A stretch of DNA of 39,185 nucleotides from an uncultured Lachnospiraceae bacterium (GCA_910580195.1 CAJTWA010000042.1:1-39185), one strand, 5' to 3'. Shown: positions 15,458-25,130, counted from the first letter of the stretch. Notes: a model not told the origin generated them from the letters alone. Made by a program: numbers and translations.

Positions 15458-16383
15458 CAGAACCGCTCCACGGTGTGGGGTTTCTGGCTTTCATCTACCT
15501 GCTGCCATGTATTCTTCACAGATGCATAGCTTGCCCAAATTGCAAGGAAGTACCCTACGGCTAAATCTTTCCCTACCCCCAAAAGCACATCCTGCTCCTT
15601 CAAAAGCTCCGGGACCCACCCAAACGCATCCCAGATAGTCGGCGCAAACAAACTGCCTAATTCCTGATAAATAGCAACTGCCAAGGACACCATTTCCGCC
15701 CCTGCAACCATCAGGAAAGAAAGGATTACGCAAATGACAATCCCTGTCTTGGACAGTTCCTTCCCAAGCAGGGCGTAACCCTTCATCCCGCAGAATACAA
15801 TGGCATAGCCTGCAATCCCGGCAATAAAGCCCACCTGCCCCAGCACAACCCAAAGCACCGAGCCCAAAAGGGCGCCGATAATGGCCCCAATCAAGCCAAG
15901 GGGGATATTTTCTTTCTTCTCCCTGCCCGTGCCGCTGGAAAGCTGCCTGTCGCAGTCTTGGCAAATCAGGGTTGGGATCCGGTCCACCACCGCCGCGCGC
16001 ACGGGGCGTTCCTGACGGCAGAAAGAACAGCAGTTATGTACGCCATTTTCTTCGCATTTTGCGGCAATCTCTGAAACCACAAGGGTTAAATTTTCCTTGT
16101 CTTCCTGCGGCTTGGACAGCACATAGACGGAAACCATGTCTTTCCCGTTATATCCTGCATACTCCACGAAAGAATGGCGCTGCTGCAATGCTTTTAGGTA
16201 TTCAAAAAGCGGGGCTTTCCCCTCGCAGTTCTCCAAATCTGCATAAAGCTGTATCTGGAACTGGTCTTCCGATGACATAGGCACAATCAGGAATTCCAAG
16301 CTGCCATATCTCCCGTGCGCCATGTTGTGCGCCTGCTCAAAGGTAAAACCGTCTGGCAGGGCTTTTTCAATTTGTACGTCCAT
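15457..16383 (-). CDS. membrane protein with zinc-ribbon, unknown function
   Basis: A 308-residue protein of three parts. Residues 1-110 are a soluble domain. A Cys pair pattern CSFC (119-122) and CQDC (141-144) looks like a zinc ribbon. After residue 155 there are about four hydrophobic segments, including a glycine-rich one (PLGLIGAIIGALLGSVLWVV). The C-terminal tail returns to the cytoplasm. Proteins of this shape are common in Lachnospiraceae, but I cannot name a function. It has its own promoter just upstream and runs directly into maf. Confidence 0.72.
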   Translation of the reverse strand: MDVQIEKALPDGFTFEQAHNMAHGRYGSLEFLIVPMSSEDQFQIQLYADLENCEGKAPLFEYLKALQQRHSFVEYAGYNGKDMVSVYVLSKPQEDKENLTLVVSEIAAKCEENGVHNCCSFCRQERPVRAAVVDRIPTLICQDCDRQLSSGTGREKKENIPLGLIGAIIGALLGSVLWVVLGQVGFIAGIAGYAIVFCGMKGYALLGKELSKTGIVICVILSFLMVAGAEMVSLAVAIYQELGSLFAPTIWDAFGWVPELLKEQDVLLGVGKDLAVGYFLAIWASYASVKNTWQQVDESQKPHTVERF

Positions 16384-16412
16384 TATGTTCCCTCCTTTGC
16401 ATGGCCGTTACC

Positions 16413-16441
16413 ATTATACTGCATTTTTTTTGAAAATACAA
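16413..16441 (-). promoter_or_regulatory. promoter of the zinc-ribbon membrane protein - maf unit
   Basis: On the minus strand TTGTAT (16436-16441), a 17-bp spacer and TATAAT (16413-16418), 30 bp upstream of the ATG. The ribosome binding site AAAGGAGGG lies between. The -35 box starts 5 bp after the stop of the acetyltransferase gene. Confidence 0.65.
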
Positions 16442-16446
16442 TTGGC

Positions 16447-17004
16447 CTATGGCTGCTGGCGCAACTTTTTCATCATCCAGAAAGCGTCCTCATAAGATCC
16501 GTCTTTGTATTTCATGTTATCCGGGAACACGCCGTATTTTGTAAAGCCAAGGCTTTTGTACAGGGCGATTGCCAAATAGTTGGAGGATGCTACCTCAAGC
16601 TCCGCCTGCTCATAGCCCATTTCCTCCGCGGCTTTTAAGGCGGCCTCCATCATTTTCCGCCCAATCCCTTGGCCGCAGTATTTCTGGTACAGTGCAATGG
16701 CAATGCTGCACCGGTGGGCATAGCGGGAAAAGCCGCCCAGACTTGAGATGGAGCAGCTCCCAATGTGGTTCCCATTTTCGAGGGCTAACAGGAGCAGCTC
16801 CCGGGGGGATTCCTCTTTTTCCCGGAGGAAATTCTCTTCCTGCTGCAAGGTAAGGGTAATTTCTTCCGGCTCCCGGATTAAAAAGGGCGTTTCTTTGGAG
16901 GTTGCTATCAGGTAAGACATCAGCTGCTCTGCATCCTCTGCCCTTGCGCTCCGGAAAATAATGTCCATGTGGTTGATTTCTATGGCTTGTTCTTTAAAAA
17001 ACAT
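16447..17004 (-). CDS. GNAT-family N-acetyltransferase
   Basis: A 185-residue acetyl-CoA-dependent acetyltransferase. The acetyl-CoA-binding motif A is ALYQKYCGQGIGRKMMEAAL (the Q-G-I-G-R-K pyrophosphate loop), followed by the motif B segment ELEVASSNYLAIALYKSLGF. The N-terminal part (FRSARAEDAEQLMSYLIATS) is typical for the fold. The acceptor is not predictable; RimI-like or small-molecule acetylation are equally possible. The ATG has GGAGG with a 7-bp spacer. It lies 125 bp downstream of addA, with no terminator visible between them, so read-through from addBA is possible. Confidence 0.88.
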   Translation of the reverse strand: MFFKEQAIEINHMDIIFRSARAEDAEQLMSYLIATSKETPFLIREPEEITLTLQQEENFLREKEESPRELLLLALENGNHIGSCSISSLGGFSRYAHRCSIAIALYQKYCGQGIGRKMMEAALKAAEEMGYEQAELEVASSNYLAIALYKSLGFTKYGVFPDNMKYKDGSYEDAFWMMKKLRQQP

Positions 17005-17129
17005 AACTTTTCCTCCTGTCCTTCATCCTTGTCCATGCATGTTGTCCCATCTTTCACCATTTCCTAGAATTCTTCCTTGGGATATGCACTGTTCCCTTCT
17101 GCTATTTCCGAAATTCCTTCTTTTAGTCC

Positions 17130-20100
17130 TTACACTGGGACAACTTCCCCAAGGCAGAAGGAATACAGCAACCGTTCCTTTACTTTTTTCCCCACTGCCC
17201 GCTCAACGGCCTCTTGGTAGAGTTCTAACTGGGCGCTATAGCGTCCTGCAAGTTCGGCAGCGGAACCTACCCTGTCCGTTTTATAGTCCAGAAGGACAAG
17301 CTCGCCATCTTCTTCAAAAAATACGTCCACAATCCCCTGTATCAAAATCATTTCCTTGCTGTCCGTCCCCTCCAAGGCTTCACAGGCTGGCTTGCCCATG
17401 ACAAAGGGCTTTTCCCGGTATAATTTCCCCTGCCTTGCGGCGGCCTGCATCCGCGCCCCAAGCCTTGTCCGTAAGAATTTCCCCACGGCCCAAAGGTTTA
17501 CAAAGGGCTGCAGGCTTTTTTCGATTTTCTCCTGTTCTGCCATCTCCTGAAATTGCGCCTGCAAGGTTTCCGGGGGCTTTGTAAAATCATAACATTCCAA
17601 TATGCGGTGCATGGCCGTCCCGCGTTTCGCCCCAATATTTTCCTCCTGCACCCCTTCCATAAATGCCGGGATATACCGTTCCCGCCGCCCTTCCTGCAAT
17701 GGGGCATGCCCTTCCAGCTGCCTTTCCTGCAATGGGATATGCCCTTCCAGCTGCCCTTCCTGCAATGGGGTATGCCCTTCCAGCAGTTGCTCCTTCCTAA
17801 CAGCGCCTCCTACGCCAGCAGTTTCCGCCTTCTCTGGGACATGCTGTTCCCGCGCTTCTTCCTGTAATGGGAACACTGGCTCGGATTCCTCTGCCAAGAT
17901 TTTGTCCATCGCTCGGTGCTTTAACTCTGACACAGACACCTTGGTTTTCATGGCAACCTCATTTTCAAAAGGGTACCCATAGGTAAGGCGCGCGGCAATC
18001 CGCCCTTCCCATTCCGGCTCTGGCTCCTGCAGTTCTGCCAAAAGCTGGACCCGCGTCAAGCCTTCCTCTGCCGTTTCCCTAATTTCCTGCTGTTCCAGTT
18101 CTTCCTGCTTTATCAGCGTAATGGGATAGCTTTCTTCCTCGCAGGACCTTGCCAGCAGCAGGAACTGCAGAAAAGTATTGCTGCTGGTCCGGCTTAAGAA
18201 GGTAAGGAATCCGTCCTCTGCGGTAACGGCCTGCATAGATGCAAGCTTTTCTTCCGCTTTCTTTAAAACCCCTGTCAGCACCAGCTTTTCCTTTGCCCTT
18301 GTGAGGGCGACGTAGAGCACCCGCAGCTCTTCCCCTACGTTTTCCATGGCAGTTTTCCGGGCAAGGAACCTCCTTGTCAGGCCCGGCGTCCGCAGGCGGC
18401 GCCCCACGTCCACCACATCCATGCCAAAGCCAAGGCTTGGGTGGAGCACCACCCGTTCCCGCACGTCTTGGTTATTGAACATTTTCCCAAGGCCGGACAC
18501 AAATACGATGGGGAATTCCAGCCCTTTGCTTTTGTGGATGCTCATAATCCGCACCACGTCCTCGGCCTCCTCCCCTTCTGCAAGGGGGAAATCCACGTCA
18601 TATTCCTGAAGCTGCTCCATATAGCGGATGAAATGGAACAGCCCCCGGTAGCTGGTATTTTCATAGGCAATGGCCTTTTCCACCAGCATTTCCAGATTGG
18701 CCTGCCGGACTTCCCCGCCGGGGAGGGCATACACGTATGCTTGGTATCCCGTTTCCTCCAGCGCTTGGTAGAGCAGTTCGTGGATGGGGGTATAGCTGGC
18801 TTTTTTCCTGAATTTTTCCAATAATCCCAAAAAACCGCACAGCTTTTTCTGCTGCGTTTTTGACAGGCAAAAACTGCCAGCCTTTCTTTCCTGTCCCCCG
18901 GGATGGAACCCTGCGTTTCCCTCCGGCACGGAAGCCTCGGTTATGCCTTGGGAGGGAAATTCCGGCAGCGTCCCGGCAAAATCCATCACTGCCTGATAAA
19001 ATTTTTCCTTGGGGTAAGCCGTCCGTATCACCGCCAGGTCTTCCCCCGTAAGCCCCACAATGGGGGAGGAAAGCACGGCGGCCATAGGGATGTCCTGCCT
19101 CGGGTTATCGAAAAGCCGCAGCAAATTCAAAGCTGTCTGGACTTCCACGGAGGAAAAATACCCGGTGCCGGAAGAGGCCCGCACTGGGATTCCCAGCTCC
19201 CCTAAGACTTTCACAAAAGTATCTGCCCAGCCGGCCATGGAGCGCAGCAAAATGACAATGTCCGAATACCGGGCTGGCCGCAGCGTCCCTCCTTTCCCAT
19301 CCTTTGGCATTTCCTCCGTCACCATCTGGGACTGCATCAGCTTTTTGATTTCCATGCCCACCGCTTTTGCCTCCAGCTCTTGGGATTTCAGGGCTTTCCC
19401 CTCCGCGCTTGGTTCTGCCACCAGAAATTCTGGCTCAAACATCCCCGGCTCCCCTTCTGGGAACGCTGCGCCGGGATAAAGGGCTGCTTTGGCGTCGTAA
19501 GTAACGCCCCCAAGGTCCTCCTTCATCACCCGGTAAAAAATACTGTTGGCCCGGCCAAGGATCTCTGGCCTGCTGCGGAAGTTCATGCGCAGGTCAATCC
19601 GCTGCCGCAGGCTTTCCCCTTGGGTATAGGTATTGTATTTTTCCATAAAAAGCTCCGGCCTTGCCATGCGGAACCGGTAAATGCTCTGCTTGACGTCCCC
19701 TACCATGAACATGTTGAAGCCCCCTTCGGCCTCCTTGGAAACAGCCTTTAAGATGGCCTCCTGCACATAATTGGAATCTTGGTACTCGTCAACCATGATT
19801 TCCGCATAATTTTTCCGCAGCTCCGCGGCTGTTTTGCTAGGTTCCTTCGTCTGGCTGCCCACCAAGATTTTCAGTGCAAAATGCTCAAGGTCGTTAAAAT
19901 CCAGCATGTTCCGTTCCCGCTTTTTTTCTGCAAATTTTTCAAGGAAATACAAGGTAACTTCTGCCAGCATGTCCGCCACCGGGCGGTTTTTCTGCATGTC
20001 CTTTACCATATCTTCCGGGCTTTGGAAGAGGAACTGCTCCTTTACTTTCTTGATGGAATCCTTCACCTCGTTGCGCAGTTTTTGTATCTGGTCTTTCTTC

Positions 20101-20978
20101 CCCATGTCCCCTTCAAATTTCCTTGCATTTGGCAGCCGCGCAAAGGAACAGCCGCAAATCCTTTCGTAATACTGCTGGTAGGCGCTGCTTGACGCAACCT
20201 GCCCCATGGCCTCTGCCTCCTGCTCTAACAGCGGCGCATACATGGAAGGCCCGTCCGCCTCCATGGCTAAATCCCTGCAAATCCCCATCTGCAGCGCCCA
20301 CTGGCTGCTCAAGCTCCCCAGATAAGCAAGGAGTTCTTCTGCCAGCGGGAGGGCTTCAAACTCTTCCATGGACTGGATGTGGAAGGGTTTTTTGCAGCTT
20401 TCCAGCCATTCCTCGGGCCAAGGGTAGCTCATGGCAAACCCGAACAGGCTGAGTATGGTGTCTTTTAAGGGCTTGTCGTTTTTCCCAGTGGCAATGGTTT
20501 CCGAAAGCGCGAGGAATTCCGGCCTTGCCTCTTGGTAAAAATGCTCCAGCACTTGGTCTAACACATCGCTTTTTAACAGCTTTAGCTCCCCTTCCTCTGC
20601 CACCCTAAAATCCGGGTCTAAGTCAATCCGGTGGAAATAGTTGCGTATCACATACAGGCAGAAGCTATGGATGGTGGTAATCTGCGCATTGTGCAGTAAG
20701 GTCTGCTGCCGCTGGAGGTGGGCATTATCCGGCTGTTTGGCTAAGGCCTGTTCAATGGCCGCGCCAATGCGCTCCCGCATTTCCGATGCCGCCGCATTGG
20801 TATACGTCACAACCAGCAGCTTGTCAATGTCCACCGGGCGCACTTGGTCTGTAATTTTCCTGATAATCCGCTCCACCAAAACCGCCGTCTTGCCGCTGCC
20901 TGCCGCCGCCGACACAAGGAGGTTTTTGCCTTCCAGCGAAATGACTTGCTGCTGCTCTTTGGTCCATTTTCTTTCCAT
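17130..20978 (-). CDS. addA: ATP-dependent helicase/nuclease subunit AddA
   Basis: A 1282-residue UvrD-type helicase and nuclease, partner of AddB in double-strand-break end processing and recombination. Walker A is SAAAGSGKTAVLVERI (P-loop at 27-31), Walker B is EIMVDEYQDSN, and the helicase C-terminal motif is VVRIMSIHKSKGLEFPIVFV. The RecB-type nuclease at the C-terminus has GAKRGTAMHRILE (His), LIQGIVDVFFEEDGELVLLD (Asp) and YKTDRV (Lys). Between helicase and nuclease, around residues 1064-1096, lies a tandem 11-residue repeat in a Glu/Gln-rich linker. The start follows AAGGAGG inside the last codons of addB, which ends 4 bp upstream. Confidence 0.96.
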   Translation of the reverse strand: MERKWTKEQQQVISLEGKNLLVSAAAGSGKTAVLVERIIRKITDQVRPVDIDKLLVVTYTNAAASEMRERIGAAIEQALAKQPDNAHLQRQQTLLHNAQITTIHSFCLYVIRNYFHRIDLDPDFRVAEEGELKLLKSDVLDQVLEHFYQEARPEFLALSETIATGKNDKPLKDTILSLFGFAMSYPWPEEWLESCKKPFHIQSMEEFEALPLAEELLAYLGSLSSQWALQMGICRDLAMEADGPSMYAPLLEQEAEAMGQVASSSAYQQYYERICGCSFARLPNARKFEGDMGKKDQIQKLRNEVKDSIKKVKEQFLFQSPEDMVKDMQKNRPVADMLAEVTLYFLEKFAEKKRERNMLDFNDLEHFALKILVGSQTKEPSKTAAELRKNYAEIMVDEYQDSNYVQEAILKAVSKEAEGGFNMFMVGDVKQSIYRFRMARPELFMEKYNTYTQGESLRQRIDLRMNFRSRPEILGRANSIFYRVMKEDLGGVTYDAKAALYPGAAFPEGEPGMFEPEFLVAEPSAEGKALKSQELEAKAVGMEIKKLMQSQMVTEEMPKDGKGGTLRPARYSDIVILLRSMAGWADTFVKVLGELGIPVRASSGTGYFSSVEVQTALNLLRLFDNPRQDIPMAAVLSSPIVGLTGEDLAVIRTAYPKEKFYQAVMDFAGTLPEFPSQGITEASVPEGNAGFHPGGQERKAGSFCLSKTQQKKLCGFLGLLEKFRKKASYTPIHELLYQALEETGYQAYVYALPGGEVRQANLEMLVEKAIAYENTSYRGLFHFIRYMEQLQEYDVDFPLAEGEEAEDVVRIMSIHKSKGLEFPIVFVSGLGKMFNNQDVRERVVLHPSLGFGMDVVDVGRRLRTPGLTRRFLARKTAMENVGEELRVLYVALTRAKEKLVLTGVLKKAEEKLASMQAVTAEDGFLTFLSRTSSNTFLQFLLLARSCEEESYPITLIKQEELEQQEIRETAEEGLTRVQLLAELQEPEPEWEGRIAARLTYGYPFENEVAMKTKVSVSELKHRAMDKILAEESEPVFPLQEEAREQHVPEKAETAGVGGAVRKEQLLEGHTPLQEGQLEGHIPLQERQLEGHAPLQEGRRERYIPAFMEGVQEENIGAKRGTAMHRILECYDFTKPPETLQAQFQEMAEQEKIEKSLQPFVNLWAVGKFLRTRLGARMQAAARQGKLYREKPFVMGKPACEALEGTDSKEMILIQGIVDVFFEEDGELVLLDYKTDRVGSAAELAGRYSAQLELYQEAVERAVGKKVKERLLYSFCLGEVVPV
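17690..17787 (-). repeat. 33-bp tandem repeat inside addA
   Basis: Three copies of a 33-bp unit encoding the variants EGHTPLQEGQL, EGHIPLQERQL and EGHAPLQEGRR. They lie in the linker just before the nuclease domain and keep the frame. Confidence 0.9.
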
Positions 20979-20982
20979 TGCC

Positions 20983-23900
20983 CTAATCCTCCTTTGCTCC
21001 GCGCCCTATGGTTTCAGCCTCTTCCTCTTCTGCCTGCATACGCGCCAAGATTTCCCCTTCGTCCTTAATGTCCTCAAGTTTCCGGTAGCCCCAGCCGGGG
21101 GAAGAATTGTCAAAGCCGCAGACCCCGTGGTACGGGCAGTAGTCGCACCCGGTGTCGTTCCCAAGCTGGTACGGCTCCGCCCCGATTTCCCCGTCAAAAA
21201 TCCGCCTGCCGATATCCTGGATTTTGTGGTCCACATAGCGGGATAAAATCTGGAACTCCTCTTTCCCCGCCCGTTTTGCTTTCCTGCTGACGCTTGCGTC
21301 CTCCGCCTCCCCGGCAACCCCTTTTAATTTCAGCTCTTCCAAAATTTTTTCTTGGATTTCCTCGTCCGTGCTTTCGGAAGTCCCCTCCACCACCGGGTCG
21401 TCCAGGTGGTAATAGTACATGCCCCCGGGGATGATTTCCTTGTCCGGATACCGCCGCCGCATCAGCTCCATGGCGGAATTTAAGTACACCACAAGCTGCA
21501 GCTGCAGGCCGTAATACAAAGACAGCAATTGGAACTCCCGGTTCCCGGATTTGTAGTCAATGACTTTCACATAGACGTGGTTCCCCTCTTTCTTGGTGTC
21601 CACCCGGTCAATCCTGCCCCGGAGGCGCATTTTTTCCTCGTCGCTTAAAATGAAATTCACCGCCTCCAGATTTTCCGCAAAGGAAAAGGAAATTTCATAG
21701 CCTTCTGGGGAAAAATGGCTGGATTCCACCTGCGCCGCGATGGTTTCCACGGTCCGCCTTAAAATCCGCTTCATCCGCTCCAGAAGGTAGGCCGTCCGGG
21801 CCTGCTGGAACAGGAGGCTGTCAAAGCCGGAACCCAGCGTTTCCTCAATGGCCTGCTGGATTAATTCCTCCTTCACGTCCTCCGGCACGTCAAACCAATG
21901 GTAGCCCCGCTCCTCCATATGGTTGGAATAGCGCTCCAAGGCCTCGTGGAACATGTTCCCCATGTCCACCGGGGCAAATTCCCCCAGCCTGCGCTCCTTT
22001 AAGCCCAAGCCGTATTGGAGGAAATGGCTGAAGGCACATGCGCTGAACTGCTCCAGCCGGGTCACGCTGTTTTCCAGCACCCTGCCGTACAGCTCCCGCG
22101 TCACTTCCGCCCCCATGGGCTTCGCGTGGTAGCGGTAAAAAGCGGCCTCCAAGAACGGCTGCACCTGATCCCGCCACCCCTCCTGTGACAGATACCAGCG
22201 GAACAGCCCCTTCCATTCCGGGTGCACCCGGCCATTCTTGGCCTCCCGGATGCCCTCCACCAGAAATTTCAGGCTGCTTTTGGGGGTGACAATGGCGTCT
22301 GGCAGCTTGGCTGCCCCTTCCTGGCCCCTGCCAGAAAATTCCAAAGGGTCTGCCACGCTCCCTACATTCTGGGAAACCCCTGCTGTCTTCAATCCACTTC
22401 CTGCACTCTGGGTATCTTCTGAAACGCCTGCCGCATTACGTGTATTCTGGGAATTCCCTGCCATGCCTTTTGGCACATTCCGCGACATGGCCTTCCCAAG
22501 CCCGAATTCCTCCTCTTTCCGCACCGGATGCAGTTTGGGGAACATACGCAGGAGCGTCCCAACCAAATAGGATTTCCTCGTTTCCTTCCCATCCTGGCTG
22601 ACCCTAAACCATGTCACATACAGCTTTTCCGAGGGCTTCGTCAGGTTCAGGTAAAGGTAAAATTTCTGGATAAAACTGCGCTCCCGGTCCGTGGGGGCAA
22701 GCTCCATGCCATGGGCTGCAAAGAGTTCCCGGTCCGCTTGGGAGATAATCCCCCCATGCTCCTGCGCCTTGGGGATCAGCCCATCATTGACCCCGGCAAA
22801 AAACAGAACCTTTATGTCCGAAAGCCTGGTCCTTTCAATATCGCCGAACACAACCCGGTCGTACCCCGGCGGGATAATCCCCACCGCCGCCGCCTCAAGG
22901 CCTGCTTCTAAAATCTGCCGGTACTCCCGGACGTCCATCCGCTCCTCCCCCAAAAGCTCCACCATCTTATCCAGCAAATCCATGGTAATCTTATAAATCT
23001 GGGCATACTCTTTGGCAAGGGCGCTTTCCCCTTCCTCGGTAAAAAATTCCTCATATCCCTTAAGCTGCCCTTCCACGTCAAGCTGGTAAGCCAAGCCATA
23101 CAGAGCCCTTGACTCCTCCAGCACGGTATGGCGCTGCCCATCCTTTTTCTGGAAAGCCTCCCACAAGGGGGAAACCTGCTCCACAAATTTTTCCCGTAAC
23201 TGGTTGATGTGCCCCAATTCCTCCGCAGATTCCACAGATCCCCGGCGCACCCATGTTTTCTGCCATTTCCGGTACCCACGGATATTTTCCGCCAGCAGGT
23301 AATTTTCCAAAATATCCACGTCCTCCAAAGCCCAGCCGGAAAGCCCGCAACGGAAATAGCCCAGCACCGCTTCATAGGAAAAATCCTGCTCCACCAGCAG
23401 CAAGGCCTGCTTTAAAAATTCCGTCATGGGATGGAACACGATGTTTTTCCGGGCATCCAAAAACAGGGGGATCTGGTATGTGCCGAAAATCTCATTTGCA
23501 TAATTCCCATACCGCTCCACATCCCCGCAGACAATGGCAATGTCCTTGTAACGGCAGCCCTGCTCCCGCACCAGACGCTTGATTTCCCTTGCAATAAAAT
23601 GCAGCTCCTGCCGGGGGGAGGGCAAGGAATACATCTGGATGTCCAAATCGCTCCCGCTATAAGGCCGCGGCCGGAACCGGAACAAATTCTGCTCCAGCCA
23701 CAGCAGGGAAGGGGAACCTGCAAACCTGCTTTCCTTGGAATGGCGCACCCAGTATGGCTCCTTCACCTCCACATGGTTCCTCCCCGCAATGTCCAGCAAA
23801 GATGCAACGGTCTTTTTGCTCATATAAAATAATTCTTGGATGCCTTGGCACTGGTACGGATCCTCCCGCTCGTCCAGCGTGACAGTCACCATGATTTCAT

Positions 23901-24567
23901 CCGTCAGCAAAAACAAGGTTTCCAGCAAGAAATACTGCACTGGGGTAAACCCGGTAAACCCATCCAGCACAATTACCGAGCCTTTCAGGGCCTTGGATTG
24001 GCCCGCCACCTGCGCCAGCACCTCCAAAAGTTCCTCCGCTGTGATGAATTTTCCCTCCAGATAGTCCAAAAACCCTTGGTACATGGTCTGGATGTCCTGA
24101 ATTTTATACCGGAACAGGGGGGACTGCCTTTCATCCCCGATAAAAGTATCTAGCTGCCCCGGCCGCACCCGGTATTGGGTCAGTTCGGAAATAATGGATT
24201 TCACGTCCGTAATATAGCCCGTCCGCTTCATCCCTGCCCCCAGCAATTTCAAATTCCCCTGCTGTTCCTCTGCCACCCGGCGCAGCAGGAGGTTTTTCCC
24301 CGTTTCCTCCAAAACCTTTACGTTCCCCATCCCCAGTTCATCAAAAATCCGGTAGGCAAGCCTTGGGAAACTTACCACGTCCACATTCATAATGCTGTGG
24401 TTTTCTTGGCGCTTTACCAGCTCCCGCTGGGCCTGCATGGTAAACTGCTCCGGCACCAGCACGAAAAATGTTTTCTCCTGCCCCTTTTTCGCCTCTTGCA
24501 ACACCTTCCGGTACACATAATCCGATTTTCCGCTGCCGGAACCACCAAACACCAACTGCAATGACAT
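20983..24567 (-). CDS. addB: ATP-dependent nuclease subunit AddB
   Basis: A 1194-residue subunit of AddAB. The N-terminal P-loop is FGGSGSGKSDYVYRK, followed by FVLVPEQFTMQAQRELV. The C-terminal nuclease contains the Fe-S cluster ligands: one Cys in SACAFSHFLQYGLGLKERR and three in CDYCPYHGVCGF near the end. The catalytic segment is VKVIDYKSGNREF (Asp-Tyr-Lys). An Asn/Ser/Gly/Ala-rich insert (about residues 690-755) with degenerate short repeats interrupts the middle region. The ATG has AGAAGGAGGGC upstream, and addA follows after 4 bp. A palindrome (24638-24659) lies about 70 bp upstream of the start. Confidence 0.96.
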   Translation of the reverse strand: MSLQLVFGGSGSGKSDYVYRKVLQEAKKGQEKTFFVLVPEQFTMQAQRELVKRQENHSIMNVDVVSFPRLAYRIFDELGMGNVKVLEETGKNLLLRRVAEEQQGNLKLLGAGMKRTGYITDVKSIISELTQYRVRPGQLDTFIGDERQSPLFRYKIQDIQTMYQGFLDYLEGKFITAEELLEVLAQVAGQSKALKGSVIVLDGFTGFTPVQYFLLETLFLLTDEIMVTVTLDEREDPYQCQGIQELFYMSKKTVASLLDIAGRNHVEVKEPYWVRHSKESRFAGSPSLLWLEQNLFRFRPRPYSGSDLDIQMYSLPSPRQELHFIAREIKRLVREQGCRYKDIAIVCGDVERYGNYANEIFGTYQIPLFLDARKNIVFHPMTEFLKQALLLVEQDFSYEAVLGYFRCGLSGWALEDVDILENYLLAENIRGYRKWQKTWVRRGSVESAEELGHINQLREKFVEQVSPLWEAFQKKDGQRHTVLEESRALYGLAYQLDVEGQLKGYEEFFTEEGESALAKEYAQIYKITMDLLDKMVELLGEERMDVREYRQILEAGLEAAAVGIIPPGYDRVVFGDIERTRLSDIKVLFFAGVNDGLIPKAQEHGGIISQADRELFAAHGMELAPTDRERSFIQKFYLYLNLTKPSEKLYVTWFRVSQDGKETRKSYLVGTLLRMFPKLHPVRKEEEFGLGKAMSRNVPKGMAGNSQNTRNAAGVSEDTQSAGSGLKTAGVSQNVGSVADPLEFSGRGQEGAAKLPDAIVTPKSSLKFLVEGIREAKNGRVHPEWKGLFRWYLSQEGWRDQVQPFLEAAFYRYHAKPMGAEVTRELYGRVLENSVTRLEQFSACAFSHFLQYGLGLKERRLGEFAPVDMGNMFHEALERYSNHMEERGYHWFDVPEDVKEELIQQAIEETLGSGFDSLLFQQARTAYLLERMKRILRRTVETIAAQVESSHFSPEGYEISFSFAENLEAVNFILSDEEKMRLRGRIDRVDTKKEGNHVYVKVIDYKSGNREFQLLSLYYGLQLQLVVYLNSAMELMRRRYPDKEIIPGGMYYYHLDDPVVEGTSESTDEEIQEKILEELKLKGVAGEAEDASVSRKAKRAGKEEFQILSRYVDHKIQDIGRRIFDGEIGAEPYQLGNDTGCDYCPYHGVCGFDNSSPGWGYRKLEDIKDEGEILARMQAEEEEAETIGRGAKED

Positions 24568-24637
24568 TCCATGCCCTCCTTCTAAAAATAAAATAGGCAG
24601 GCAATCTCCTGCCCGGAGGGCTTTATCTTATAGAAAA

Positions 24638-24659
24638 GTGATGTGTTTTAACACTTCAC
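24638..24659. promoter_or_regulatory. operator-like palindrome upstream of addB
   Basis: GTGATGTGTT-TT-AACACTTCAC: 10-bp arms with a single mismatch, in the 117 bp between the addB start and the neighbouring terminator. A TATAAG box lies just downstream on the addB strand. It may bind a regulator of addBA; which one is unknown. Confidence 0.4.
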
Positions 24660-24684
24660 AGTGTCACAGTATTTTCTATTCGAT

Positions 24685-24719
24685 AAAAAAGGCCCCTGCC
24701 ACGCACCATGGCAGGAGCC
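24685..24719 (-). terminator. intrinsic terminator of the 98-aa gene
   Basis: On the minus strand an 11-bp stem (arms 24709-24719 and 24691-24701, one G-T pair) with a 7-nt loop is followed by TTTTTT (24685-24690). It insulates addBA from the upstream small gene. Confidence 0.85.
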
Positions 24720-24738
24720 CCAGCCCTCTTCCTTCGCC

Positions 24739-25035
24739 CTATTCCTCTACTGGATGGTAACGCTTCGGGAACTTATCGCGCCCGCATACGTGCCTCTCCA
24801 TATCCGTTTCCGTTATGATGTAGTCCCCTTCCCTTAAGAAAGTCAGCCCCCGGCGGTTCTGGACGAAGGGGCAGACCACCACGCCGTCCTCCCGGGTAAT
24901 CTGTATCAGGTTATCCGTCTTAATCCATCCCGTTGTCACCACGGAAGTCCACGGCATGAACCCGTCTTCCATCCCTTTCCCAAGCTCATACTCCACAGCC
25001 TCCACTTCAAAAGAACTTCTCCTATACTTCTTCAT
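24739..25035 (-). CDS. phage-type small protein, 98 aa
   Basis: A 98-residue protein with the look of a small family common in prophages: it begins MKKYRRSSFEVEAVEYELG, has the middle segment DNLIQITREDGVVVCPF, and ends with LREGDYIITETDMERHVCGR and a DKFPKRYHP tail. The GDYII turn and the Cys-x-x-Asp-x-Phe end are characteristic in appearance; no function is known to me. The ATG at 25035 is preceded by GGATGGGTGGG. The open frame extends 114 codons further upstream through the tandem repeats but without a sensible start. It has its own promoter and terminator, and no other phage gene is nearby. Confidence 0.7.
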   Translation of the reverse strand: MKKYRRSSFEVEAVEYELGKGMEDGFMPWTSVVTTGWIKTDNLIQITREDGVVVCPFVQNRRGLTFLREGDYIITETDMERHVCGRDKFPKRYHPVEE

Positions 25036-25101
25036 AATTCCCACCCATCCTTTACTCAACATTCTGCGCGATATGATGCAGCTACTATTTTCCTTACTAA
25101 T

Positions 25102-25130
25102 AATATACCTCAAATGAAGAAAAAACTCAA
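25102..25130 (-). promoter_or_regulatory. promoter of the 98-aa phage-type gene
   Basis: On the minus strand TTGAGT (25125-25130), a 17-bp spacer and TATATT (25102-25107), about 65 bp upstream of the ATG at 25035. Confidence 0.5.
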
